DNA of 64,000 nucleotides from Algoriphagus sp. AK58. GTDB taxonomy: Bacteria; Bacteroidota; Bacteroidia; Cytophagales; Cyclobacteriaceae. Below the pieces are notes generated by a model that worked only from the letters and a program-made list of their open reading frames with translations, was not told where the DNA came from and made no database searches. Where the stretch lies: contig NZ_QEIG01000016.1 of the NCBI RefSeq assembly GCF_014324365.1, positions 1 to 64,000 on the forward strand, given 5' to 3'. Positions 1 to 10,341 of this stretch are shown here, in pieces (within the stretch, counting starts at the first letter, position 1; every line of letters begins with the position of its first letter). Position numbers and translations under genes: made by a program.

Positions 1-26
1 TGGGTTCTTGGTTCGAGTTCCGTGGT

Positions 27-44
27 AAAAGCAAAAGAGCTTTT
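27..44 (+). terminator. possible terminator hairpin at window start
   Basis: AAAAGC and GCTTTT pair around a six-base A-rich loop, followed by a T-rich stretch. It would end a transcript that enters from outside the window. Bases 1-25 look vaguely like the T-arm of a tRNA (GGTTCGAGT), but the stem does not pair, so I call no RNA there. Confidence 0.35.
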
Positions 45-61
45 CTTAATTAAAAATATCC

Positions 62-134
62 GATTCCGTAGCTCAGCTGGTAGAGCAATACACTTTTAAT
101 GTATGGGTCCTGGGTTCGAATCCCAGCGGGATCA
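62..134 (+). tRNA. tRNA-Lys (anticodon UUU)
   Basis: This folds as a complete 73-nt cloverleaf. The acceptor stem GATTCCG (62-68) pairs with CGGGATC (127-133), with one G-T wobble. The D-arm is GCTC/GAGC. The anticodon stem ATACA/TGTAT holds the loop CTTTTAA, giving anticodon TTT at 95-97. The T-arm contains GGTTCGAATCCC, and the discriminator base is A at 134. CCA is not encoded. A hairpin terminator follows. Its last 18 bases and the terminator are repeated exactly 390 bp downstream. Confidence 0.97.
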
Positions 135-163
135 CTGGAGCAGACTAGAAATGGTCTGCTTTT
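117..163 (+). repeat. 47-bp direct repeat, copy 1 (tRNA-Lys 3' end plus terminator)
   Basis: These 47 bases are identical to 507-553. The repeat covers the 3' half of the T-arm and acceptor strand of tRNA-Lys plus the terminator hairpin. The unit between equivalent points is 390 bp long and contains the GIY-YIG gene. This looks like an end duplicated during insertion or a tandem duplication. Confidence 0.9.
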
Positions 164-165
164 TC
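139..165 (+). terminator. terminator of tRNA-Lys
   Basis: AGCAGAC (139-145) pairs with GTCTGCT (154-160) over an eight-base loop and is followed by a T run. It lies five bases after the tRNA, and an identical copy ends the second repeat unit at 529-554. Confidence 0.8.
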
Positions 166-193
166 TATTTTTATACAATTCAACTTTTACGCT

Positions 194-444
194 ATGGCTT
201 GGGTCTATATTTTGTATTCACGAAAAATCGACAAGTATTATGTAGGTGCCTGTACGGATTTGGATCGCCGACTTCACGAACATAATCTTGGTCACTCTAA
301 ATTTACCTCCACAGGAGTTTCTTGGGAGTTAGTTTACAAGTATGAGTTTCAGGATTTGATTTTGGCTAAGCAACGTGAATTGAAAATCAAAAGATGAAGT
401 CCAGACCCTACCTAGAAGGTCTCATCCGAAAAGGAAGTCTGTAG
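194..444 (+). pseudogene. GIY-YIG nuclease domain gene, frameshifted
   Basis: The readable N-terminal part (67 codons, stop at 395-397) is a GIY-YIG domain of the short UPF0213 type: VYILYS near residue 4, YVG about 12 residues later, the LDRRLHEHN segment with the catalytic arginine, and a RELKIK segment with the metal-binding glutamate. Family members normally continue with a KMKSRxYLExLI tail. That tail is present here in the -1 frame from 394 (MKSRPYLEGLIRKG) to a stop at 442-444, so one A has probably been lost from the run at 389-392. The gene sits between two copies of the tRNA-Lys 3' end. Activity of the truncated product is doubtful. A sequencing error in the A run is the alternative. 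Confidence 0.75.
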
Positions 445-524
445 ACCAGCCGGTAGAGCATCCCGATTTTAATCGGGAGAGTCCTGGTCCGCGATAGCTA
501 TCGGGACGAATCCCAGCGGGATCA
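443..524 (+). pseudogene. decayed tRNA-Lys copy
   Basis: The D-arm (CGGTAGAGCA), a TTTTAA-containing anticodon region, the variable region GTCCTGGT and the final CGAATCCCAGCGGGATCA match the intact tRNA at 62-134. The 5' acceptor strand is not conserved, the anticodon loop has lost its normal size, and the T-arm is broken by an insertion containing CGATAGCTATCGGGA. It cannot fold as a tRNA. It starts right at the stop codon of the repaired GIY-YIG frame. Confidence 0.8.
493..506. repeat. small palindromic insertion GATAGCTATC
   Basis: The ten-base palindrome GATAGCTATC with flanking GGGA replaces the 5' strand of the T-stem in the decayed tRNA copy. The intact tRNA has only GTT at this point, so it is an inserted element. 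Confidence 0.6.
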
Positions 525-553
525 CTGGAGCAGACTAGAAATGGTCTGCTTTT
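507..553 (+). repeat. 47-bp direct repeat, copy 2
   Basis: It is identical to 117-163 and carries the tRNA-Lys 3' end and the AGCAGAC/GTCTGCT terminator hairpin. It closes the 390-bp unit containing the GIY-YIG gene and the tRNA-like remnant. Confidence 0.9.
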
Positions 554-647
554 CTTTTTTTATTAGGCTAGGTGAACCCCTATCCAATCAAAGCTTCCAC
601 ACCGTAAATCTCCTTGCGATTCACGTCTTTTTTGGCAAAGTTTCAGC

Positions 648-3212
648 ATGAAAAATCTCCTGCTCATTCTTTCTGCCTCTCTTATCATTATATCATGCAG
701 TACTCCAATTCCCGACACGCATTTTTATGACCCGGGGATTTCTTGGGAGTTGGCCGAGTACAGAACTCAGCAGATTGCAGGCATCCATTATAATCTCGAT
801 TTTCAAATTCCTGCTAAAGTAACCGACCCGATTCAGGCCCGATTGATTCTCGAATTGTCCGTTCAGAGATTGGATCATCCACTGATTTTGGACTTCAATG
901 AAGCTTCAGAGAAAATTCATCGAGTGGTTTCAAATGGAGATTCTATTGGGATTATTCATCAAGACGAACACCTGATTATCCCTTCCGAAAATCTCAAGAA
1001 GGGAAAAAACTCCATACAAATCGACTTCATCGCGGGCGATTTATCTCTGAACCGAAACGATGATTTTCTCTATACCCTTCTGGTTCCTGACCGTGCCAGC
1101 ACGCTTTTCCCCTGCTTTGATCAACCCAATCTAAAGGCCAACTATACACTGAGTATCACTGCGCCGAAAGAGTGGGAAGTTTTGGCAGGAGGAAAGCTAA
1201 GGCAAAGGACAGATTTAGGGGAATTCTCCAAACACGAATTCGAAAAATCGGATTTGATGAGTACCTACCTCTTTTCTTTCGTTGCAGGTAAATTTGAGAA
1301 GGTAACCAGTTTGGAAGGCTTTCCCATGACCATGATCTATCGGGAAACCAACGAGGAAAAGAAAACCAGTAGCATCCCCGCCATCTTCACGCTTCATCAG
1401 CAATCACTCGACTTTTTGGAAGATTATACGGGTTACAAATTCCCCTTTCAAAAACTGGACTTTGCCACCATTCCGATTTTTCAATATGGAGGAATGGAGC
1501 ACGTGGGTGCCATCCAATATCGTGAAGGAGCGCTATTTTTGGATCCAAATGCCACAGATAGCGAGTTGCTGAGCCGTGCCAAGCTGATAGGACACGAGAC
1601 TGCGCACATGTGGTTTGGTGATTTGGTAACCATGAAATGGTTCAATGACGTGTGGATGAAGGAAGTCTTTGCAGGCTTTATGGGTGGAAAAATCGCCAAT
1701 CCTGCCTTCCCAAATATCAACCATGATCTGCTTTTTCTTACATCTCATTATCCCTCTGCCTATGCAGAAGATCGCTCCAAAGGCACACATCCCATCCGCC
1801 AACAACTCGATAATCTGAAGAACGCAGGTTCGCTGTACGGCAGCATCATCTATGACAAAGCTCCTATCATGATGCGCCAACTGGAACAGACCATGGGCGA
1901 AGAAGCTTTCAAGAAAGGAATCCAAACCTACATAGCCACTTTCGCAAACAGCAATGCCGACTGGAATGATCTGATCGGAATATTGGATCAGGAGTCCGAG
2001 CTCGATCTGACCAAATGGAGTGAAGTGTGGGTCAATCAGTCCAGCAGACCGATCTATTCCGAAGAGTTGGATGTGGATTCCAAAGGGAACATTTCCTCTC
2101 TCATTATTTCTCAAAAGGCAGAAGACGGAAGCGAAAAGGTTTGGCCTCAGCTTTTTGACATTACCTTGGTCTATGAAGATAGAGCAGAAACTATTCCTGT
2201 GACCATTCTGGAAAAAAGCACTGAAATCTCCGTGGCAAGAGGAAGGAAAAAACCTCTTTTCATCCTGTACAACAGCAATGGGCTAGGATATGGTGTATTT
2301 CCTTTTCAGAAAGAATCCCTCTCCCAAATCCCAAATCTGGAAAATGAGGTCATGCGAGCCCATGCCTACCTCAACCAATTTGAAAACCTGCTGATTGGAA
2401 ATGCACCTCCAAAAGAGGCTTTTGATGTGCTTCGCAAAGGCATTCAAGCCGAGCAAAATGAGATCATTGCCCAGCTGATCTCCAATCAGATCGGACAGAT
2501 TTTCTGGAAGTTTCTTGGAGAAAAAGAGCGCTCGGCACTCCTTCCTGAGTTGGAATCGGAGCTTTGGGGCCTTCTTCAAACGGACCGAACTCCCAATTTG
2601 AAGAGAACGCTTTTCAATCTTTACAGCGGGTTGGCGTACAATGAGCGTGGATTGGAGCGATTACAAGCCGTCTGGTCAAAAAAAGTATCTGTCCCAAACC
2701 TGAACCTGAGTCCTGATAATTTCACTTCCCTTGCAATGAATCTGGCACTTTTTGCTCATCCTGATGGAGAAAAGATATTGGATGAGGAAAGAACCCGCAT
2801 CACCAATGCCGACAGATTGGCCAGATTTGATTTTTTACGACCGGCGCTTTCTGGAGATTTTGCCACCCGAGAAGCGCTTTTCCTCTCTTTCAAGGAGGAA
2901 AAGAATCGGGAAAAAGAAGCTTGGGTGCTCAGTGCTTGTGGCTTTCTGCATCATCCTTTGAGACAAAAAGAAATGAGTAAGCATCTGGGAGTGGCTTTGG
3001 AACTTCTTCCTGAGATCCAAAAAACAGGTGATATTTTCTTTCCAAAAGGTTGGCTGATCAATACCATCGGCCAGTATACTTCAAAGGAAGCCAACGACTT
3101 GGTGAATCAGTTTCTTTCTGCTAACACTACGTTGAATCCCTCCTTGAGGAATAAAGTCCTTCAGGCAACAGACTATTTGGAGAGGGCCCAGCGATTGGTG
3201 GAGGGGGATTAA
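648..3212 (+). CDS. M1 family aminopeptidase lipoprotein
   Basis: An 854-residue zinc aminopeptidase of the aminopeptidase N (M1, gluzincin) family. The N-terminus is a lipoprotein signal with lipobox IISC, so the enzyme is probably anchored in the envelope and trims peptides there. The zinc site is complete: HETAH at 316-320 and, exactly 18 residues later, the third ligand E339 in WMKEVFA. The substrate-binding motif, usually GAMEN or GGMEN, reads GGMEH at 281-285. Length and domain order (N-terminal beta domain, catalytic domain, helical C-terminal part) are normal. It stands alone on this strand. The exact peptide substrates cannot be read from the sequence. Confidence 0.92.
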   Translation: MKNLLLILSASLIIISCSTPIPDTHFYDPGISWELAEYRTQQIAGIHYNLDFQIPAKVTDPIQARLILELSVQRLDHPLILDFNEASEKIHRVVSNGDSIGIIHQDEHLIIPSENLKKGKNSIQIDFIAGDLSLNRNDDFLYTLLVPDRASTLFPCFDQPNLKANYTLSITAPKEWEVLAGGKLRQRTDLGEFSKHEFEKSDLMSTYLFSFVAGKFEKVTSLEGFPMTMIYRETNEEKKTSSIPAIFTLHQQSLDFLEDYTGYKFPFQKLDFATIPIFQYGGMEHVGAIQYREGALFLDPNATDSELLSRAKLIGHETAHMWFGDLVTMKWFNDVWMKEVFAGFMGGKIANPAFPNINHDLLFLTSHYPSAYAEDRSKGTHPIRQQLDNLKNAGSLYGSIIYDKAPIMMRQLEQTMGEEAFKKGIQTYIATFANSNADWNDLIGILDQESELDLTKWSEVWVNQSSRPIYSEELDVDSKGNISSLIISQKAEDGSEKVWPQLFDITLVYEDRAETIPVTILEKSTEISVARGRKKPLFILYNSNGLGYGVFPFQKESLSQIPNLENEVMRAHAYLNQFENLLIGNAPPKEAFDVLRKGIQAEQNEIIAQLISNQIGQIFWKFLGEKERSALLPELESELWGLLQTDRTPNLKRTLFNLYSGLAYNERGLERLQAVWSKKVSVPNLNLSPDNFTSLAMNLALFAHPDGEKILDEERTRITNADRLARFDFLRPALSGDFATREALFLSFKEEKNREKEAWVLSACGFLHHPLRQKEMSKHLGVALELLPEIQKTGDIFFPKGWLINTIGQYTSKEANDLVNQFLSANTTLNPSLRNKVLQATDYLERAQRLVEGD

Positions 3213-3222
3213 TTGAATAGGA

Positions 3223-3846
3223 TCAAAAATTCAATGGATCCAAGTGTTTGAAATGCCCATTTTGTTTGATTTTCTCCTTGGCCTGTTCGATGGCTTTCAT
3301 GACCGGAATCATCCGCTTGAAATGCTGAACCAAATAGAGGCTTCGCTCCTCTTCTGATTCCATCTTCAAAAGCTCGAGTTCTTCCTCGAGTTTGAGTCCC
3401 ACTTTATGTGCAAACGTGAATGAATTGACCAGTTTGAGATCATATTCGGCCTTGAAATCTAAGAGGTAAAGTACTTCTTTGAGGTAGAAAAGAAATTCAT
3501 GATGTAGGGCAGCGCTGATTCTTGGGTCATTTTTCAGGTATTCTATTTCTCCGCCTGCATACAGTTTCCCGGGCATGGGATTGTCGAAAGTTTGGATCTG
3601 AAAGGCAGATATGCAGCGGGTTTTGATGTCTAATCTTCCGTCTTCATAGCGCTTATAGATTTTTTCCAGTCGTACTTCTGTGCCGTACCCGGTGAGTTGA
3701 TTGATGTAGGTACAGATTCCAAAAGTTTTTCCATCCAGCTCCGCATCGGCTAGTAATTGGCGATAGCGAGGTTCAAAAATATGCAGATTTAGCTCTTCTC
3801 CCGGGAAGGCGACCAGTTTCAAAGGGAAAAACGGGAGATAGATCAT
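3223..3846 (-). CDS. Lon substrate-binding domain protein
   Basis: A 207-residue protein consisting only of the N-terminal (LAN/PUA-like) domain of Lon protease, with no AAA or protease domain. The opening MIYLPFFPLKLVAFPGE and the phrase LHIFEPRYRQLL are the family signature. Stand-alone copies are widespread. They are thought to bind unfolded or regulatory peptides, but the role is unproven. It ends 10 bases from the convergent aminopeptidase gene and lies downstream of gapA on the opposite side of that gene's terminator. Confidence 0.88.
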   Translation of the reverse strand: MIYLPFFPLKLVAFPGEELNLHIFEPRYRQLLADAELDGKTFGICTYINQLTGYGTEVRLEKIYKRYEDGRLDIKTRCISAFQIQTFDNPMPGKLYAGGEIEYLKNDPRISAALHHEFLFYLKEVLYLLDFKAEYDLKLVNSFTFAHKVGLKLEEELELLKMESEEERSLYLVQHFKRMIPVMKAIEQAKEKIKQNGHFKHLDPLNF

Positions 3847-3911
3847 GCGCTTTTTGTGAAGTAAACAGAGGGAACACCAATTTGGTTATTTTCCGAATTG
3901 AAACGGCAAAA

Positions 3912-3943
3912 AGAAAGCCCCGAATCTCTCCGGGGCCTCTTTC

Positions 3944-3946
<3 letters not shown>
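3912..3946 (-). terminator. gapA terminator
   Basis: On the minus strand GGCCCCG and CGGGGCT pair over a short loop, extended by AAAGA/TCTTT, and run into CTTTCTTTTTG. It starts at the gapA stop codon. Confidence 0.8.
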
Positions 3947-4954
<1,008 letters not shown>

Positions 4955-5201
4955 TTATTATTTTGAGTATAGGTTTGATTTAAAAACTTCGTATTAGGCC
5001 TCTTTTGGCCAAAATTTCCCGAAGGGCAGGCTAAGTTATTACAAATAACTGGTCTCCCCAAACTTCTCCAGCCCTTCCCAAGGGTGATACCCATGGATTT
5101 GAAATTCAAACGATTTCGGGTTTGAAAATTTTTCTTTTTGGAAAAAGGCAGGTTAAAATTGGCTCTTTTCCCTATTTTCAAAATTCACTTTGCATTTACT
5201 C

Positions 5202-6074
5202 ATGTTTGTCAAAGCCATTCAAGAAGTTGCCGGATTTACCCGTGCGATTCACTCGATATCCAGAAATTTCGGAAGTCAAAAAGCAGAACGGGGAGCTGCC
5301 ACCCTGTTTTTTGTCAACGATGAAGGCTGGGCACTCACCTGCAAGCATGTGGCCCAATGGATTGCCCAAGCCGATGCGATCAACAAGAAATTTCATCAGT
5401 ACCAGCAGGAAAGCCAGGGTTTGTCTGCTCAATTATCCAAAACAGTGGCCAAAAAGTTGGGCTTGGATGAAAGTAAGACAGCAGAAATGCGAATCACCTT
5501 TGTGGATTGCGTGGACAAAATCTCAAACATCCGCTTCGTCCACCATCCCGAATACGATCTGGCTTTGGTCAAGATCGAAGGATTTGAAAAACTTGGGGTT
5601 ACCAACTTTCCCAAGTTTTTAAAAGATGATCAGGCAGTTCAGCCGGGTCAGATGCTCTGCCGATTGGGTTTTCCTTTTCCAGAGTTTAGCAACTTCCAGC
5701 TCAATCTCGAGAAAAACCAGTTAGAGTGGATTCAAGGCGGGCAGGCAAGATCCCCACGATTCCCTTTGGAAGGAATGGTTACTCGTTTTTTAGGGGATCA
5801 AAAAGGGAAAATCCACGGAATCGAAATGAGTACTCCGGGACTTCGAGGCCAAAGTGGAGGCCCCATGTTTGATACTGAAGGAACGATCATCGGGATGCAA
5901 AGTAGAACCAAGCATTTGCATTTGGGCTTTGATATCGAGGATAAAGAAATCGTTGCCCATGGGAAGCTTAAAAAAGTGAATGACTATGCTTTTATCCATC
6001 TTGGAGAGTGCATCCATGTATCGGTGATGAAAGAGTTTATGACTCAGCATGGAGTGAAGTTTCAACTTGCATAA
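5202..6074 (+). CDS. trypsin-like serine protease, apparently cytosolic
   Basis: A 290-residue protein with a chymotrypsin-fold protease domain. The triad is visible: H49 in LTCKHVA, D119 in YDLALVK, S218 in GQSGGP. There is no signal peptide and no PDZ domain, so it resembles the protease half of a DegP/HtrA protein working inside the cell. I start it at the ATG at 5202; a TTG at 5190 in the same frame would add only four residues. The insert rich in Q, K and E between the histidine and aspartate (about 55-100) is not part of the core fold. A strong hairpin follows. Substrate and partner are unknown. Confidence 0.8.
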   Translation: MFVKAIQEVAGFTRAIHSISRNFGSQKAERGAATLFFVNDEGWALTCKHVAQWIAQADAINKKFHQYQQESQGLSAQLSKTVAKKLGLDESKTAEMRITFVDCVDKISNIRFVHHPEYDLALVKIEGFEKLGVTNFPKFLKDDQAVQPGQMLCRLGFPFPEFSNFQLNLEKNQLEWIQGGQARSPRFPLEGMVTRFLGDQKGKIHGIEMSTPGLRGQSGGPMFDTEGTIIGMQSRTKHLHLGFDIEDKEIVAHGKLKKVNDYAFIHLGECIHVSVMKEFMTQHGVKFQLA

Positions 6075-6087
6075 ATCTTTACTCTAA

Positions 6088-6120
6088 ACTTTTCCAAAGT
6101 TTCAAACTTTGGAAAAGTTA
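6088..6120 (+). terminator. perfect 15-bp hairpin after the protease gene
   Basis: AACTTTTCCAAAGTT is followed by TCA and its exact reverse complement. No T tract follows, so termination efficiency is uncertain. It is palindromic and could also serve the opposite strand or be a dispersed repeat. Confidence 0.6.
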
Positions 6121-6137
6121 AATCAAAGACAAAAATG

Positions 6138-6165
6138 AAAAAGCCGGACTTCAACACCCGGCTTT
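6138..6165 (-). terminator. icd terminator
   Basis: AAAAGCCGG pairs with CCGGCTTTT around a nine-base loop, just after the icd stop codon on the minus strand. T runs on both sides make it usable in both directions. Confidence 0.8.
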
Positions 6166-6171
6166 TGCTGT

Positions 6172-8532
<2,361 letters not shown>

Positions 8533-8579
8533 TCAAATTCCGATTATGGATTTGCCTCAAGGAATCAGAAACTTAGATT

Positions 8580-9377
8580 TTATTGAATTAGGAAGGAATC
8601 TGCATCTTTCCATGCCGGAAATTTGATTCGGTACTCTTCCAGATTTTGGGCTGAAAGGGTAAGAATAGTAATGGATTCTTTTTCTCCCAAATCAGCAATT
8701 TTTTCACCTTTAAAATCAAAGGCGCAAGAGTGACCATTGTAGGTGATTCCGTTTCCATCCACGCCTGTCCTATTTACCCCAATGGAGTAGGCTAAGTTTT
8801 CGATGGCACGTGCCGGCAAAAGAGCATCCCAAGCCGAAATCCTGGCTGCAGGCCAAGAAGCCACATAAAAAAGCACATCATACCCAGCTATTCCATCTTC
8901 CCAACCGTTTCTTGACCAAACTGGAAACCTGAGATCATAACAGACTTGAGGGCAGATATGCCAGCCTTTCAAGGGGAAAATAGGGAGCTTTTTACCCATT
9001 GAATAGGTTTCATGCTCGTTTGCCATTCTGAAAAGATGACGCTTGTCGTAGTGCTCTGTGTAACCATCAGGATTGACCCAAAGAAGTCGGTTAAAAAATC
9101 GGCTGCCCTCATTGATAATGGCACTACCTGTGAGGACAGCCCCGGTTTGTGCAGCAAGCTGTTTCATCCATTTATGAATGTGAAGATTCATGGGTTCGGC
9201 CATTTTTTCGGCTTCCATCGTGAATCCCGAGGGAAACATTTCGGGCAAAATGATCAAGTCACACTTACCCTGAAGATCCCAGATTTTTTCTTCCAGCATG
9301 GCAAGATTGGCAGTTTTATTCTGCCAATGGAGGTCGGTTTGAACCAATGCAATGCGGAGTTCCGGGCTTTTTTCCAT
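8580..9377 (-). CDS. nitrilase-family omega-amidase / carbon-nitrogen hydrolase
   Basis: A 265-residue member of the carbon-nitrogen hydrolase superfamily. The catalytic triad is clear: E46 in PEMFPSGF, K112 in YDKRHLF, C146 in QVCYDLRFP. These motifs match the omega-amidase (Nit2/YafV) branch, which hydrolyses alpha-ketoglutaramate and alpha-ketosuccinamate. Specificity is inferred from the family. It is the last gene of a tight operon (DUF542/hemerythrin, ruvX, def, this gene); its ATG overlaps the def stop codon by one base. Confidence 0.88.
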   Translation of the reverse strand: MEKSPELRIALVQTDLHWQNKTANLAMLEEKIWDLQGKCDLIILPEMFPSGFTMEAEKMAEPMNLHIHKWMKQLAAQTGAVLTGSAIINEGSRFFNRLLWVNPDGYTEHYDKRHLFRMANEHETYSMGKKLPIFPLKGWHICPQVCYDLRFPVWSRNGWEDGIAGYDVLFYVASWPAARISAWDALLPARAIENLAYSIGVNRTGVDGNGITYNGHSCAFDFKGEKIADLGEKESITILTLSAQNLEEYRIKFPAWKDADSFLIQ

Positions 9378-9931
9378 TATTTAAGAGGGTAAATCATGCG
9401 GTAATCTGCGGATACTTTTCCCTTGCTGATGTCGATCAGTTTGGATTGGATTAGACGCTTTTTGAGTCCTTTCAGGTAATCTACAAAAAGAATTCCTTCG
9501 AGATGATCATATTCATGCTGAATCACCCGGGCAGTCATGCCGGAGAATTCTTCTTCTTTCAGATTCCAGTTTTCATCGTAGTATTCGATGGTGAGTTTTT
9601 CCGGACGGATGATTTCAGCACGTACGTCAGGAATACTCAGGCAGCCTTCTTCAAAGCCGAAGTTATCCCCATATTCATCCAAAATGATTGGATTGATGAA
9701 GGCTCTTCGAATGCCTTTTTCTTCATCATTTTCGTCCAGCATCAAGGAGCTGTCGATCACAAAAAGGCGGATTCCCTGATTGATCTGAGGCGCTGCGAGT
9801 CCTACGCCATTGGCGTGGTCCATAGTGGCATACATGTCTTTGATCAGTTGGGACAGATCTGTGCCTTCAGCAATGTCTTCTGCTTCTTTTTTCAATATCG
9901 GATTGCCGTAGGCTACTATCGGGTAAATCAT
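9377..9931 (-). CDS. def: peptide deformylase
   Basis: A 184-residue metalloenzyme that removes the formyl group from the N-terminal methionine of new proteins. All three motifs are present: GVGLAAPQI (42-50), EEGCLSIP with metal ligand C97, and QHEYDHLEG with H139, E140 and H143. The length fits bacterial type I enzymes. It overlaps ruvX upstream by 4 bases (ATGA) and the amidase downstream by 1, so translation is likely coupled. Confidence 0.97.
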   Translation of the reverse strand: MIYPIVAYGNPILKKEAEDIAEGTDLSQLIKDMYATMDHANGVGLAAPQINQGIRLFVIDSSLMLDENDEEKGIRRAFINPIILDEYGDNFGFEEGCLSIPDVRAEIIRPEKLTIEYYDENWNLKEEEFSGMTARVIQHEYDHLEGILFVDYLKGLKKRLIQSKLIDISKGKVSADYRMIYPLK

Positions 9932-10341
9932 TGTCTTTCAAGGTAGGATTGTAGAATGATGGCTGCCGAAACTTTGTCCAAGTTTCCAGCCTTTTCTTTT
10001 CGGTCTTTTTTCTTGCTGCCCATGGCAATCATGGTTTGCATAGCCATTTTGGAGGTGAATCGCTCATCGATCAGAACGACTTTCTTTCCGGGAAAGGTTT
10101 TTTCCAGGTCTTCTTTAAGTTTCAACACTCTCGGAGTCATCTCATTGTCCTGACCGTTGAGCCGGGTGGGTAGTCCAAGGACCAAGGCTTCTACCTCTTC
10201 TTTTGCAAGATAGGCCTGCAGATAGCGCATCAGTTGGCTTGTCTCTACAGTTTCAAGTGGATTAGCGGTGATTTTCAACGGATCGGTAACAGCGATTCCA
10301 GTGCGTTTGGTTCCCAGATCAATGGCTAGTACTCTGGGCAT
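9928..10341 (-). CDS. ruvX: YqgF/RuvX-family Holliday junction resolvase
   Basis: A 137-residue RNase H-fold protein of the YqgF/RuvX family, involved in pre-16S rRNA 5' end maturation in E. coli and proposed as a Holliday junction resolvase. The opening RVLAIDLGTKRTGIAVTDP gives the first catalytic Asp (D6), and VLIDERFTSKMA gives the second acidic motif. The length is usual. Its start codon overlaps the stop of the hemerythrin gene and its end overlaps def by 4 bases. Confidence 0.93.
   Translation of the reverse strand: MPRVLAIDLGTKRTGIAVTDPLKITANPLETVETSQLMRYLQAYLAKEEVEALVLGLPTRLNGQDNEMTPRVLKLKEDLEKTFPGKKVVLIDERFTSKMAMQTMIAMGSKKKDRKEKAGNLDKVSAAIILQSYLERQ

Noticed and set aside
1-25. Possible 3' end of another tRNA at the window start (GGTTCGAGT)
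   Set aside because: The T-stem does not pair and no acceptor strand can be checked inside the window.
1533-2114. 193-codon open frame on the minus strand
   Set aside because: It lies fully inside the M1 aminopeptidase gene, has no domain features and follows the shadow pattern of the plus-strand codons.
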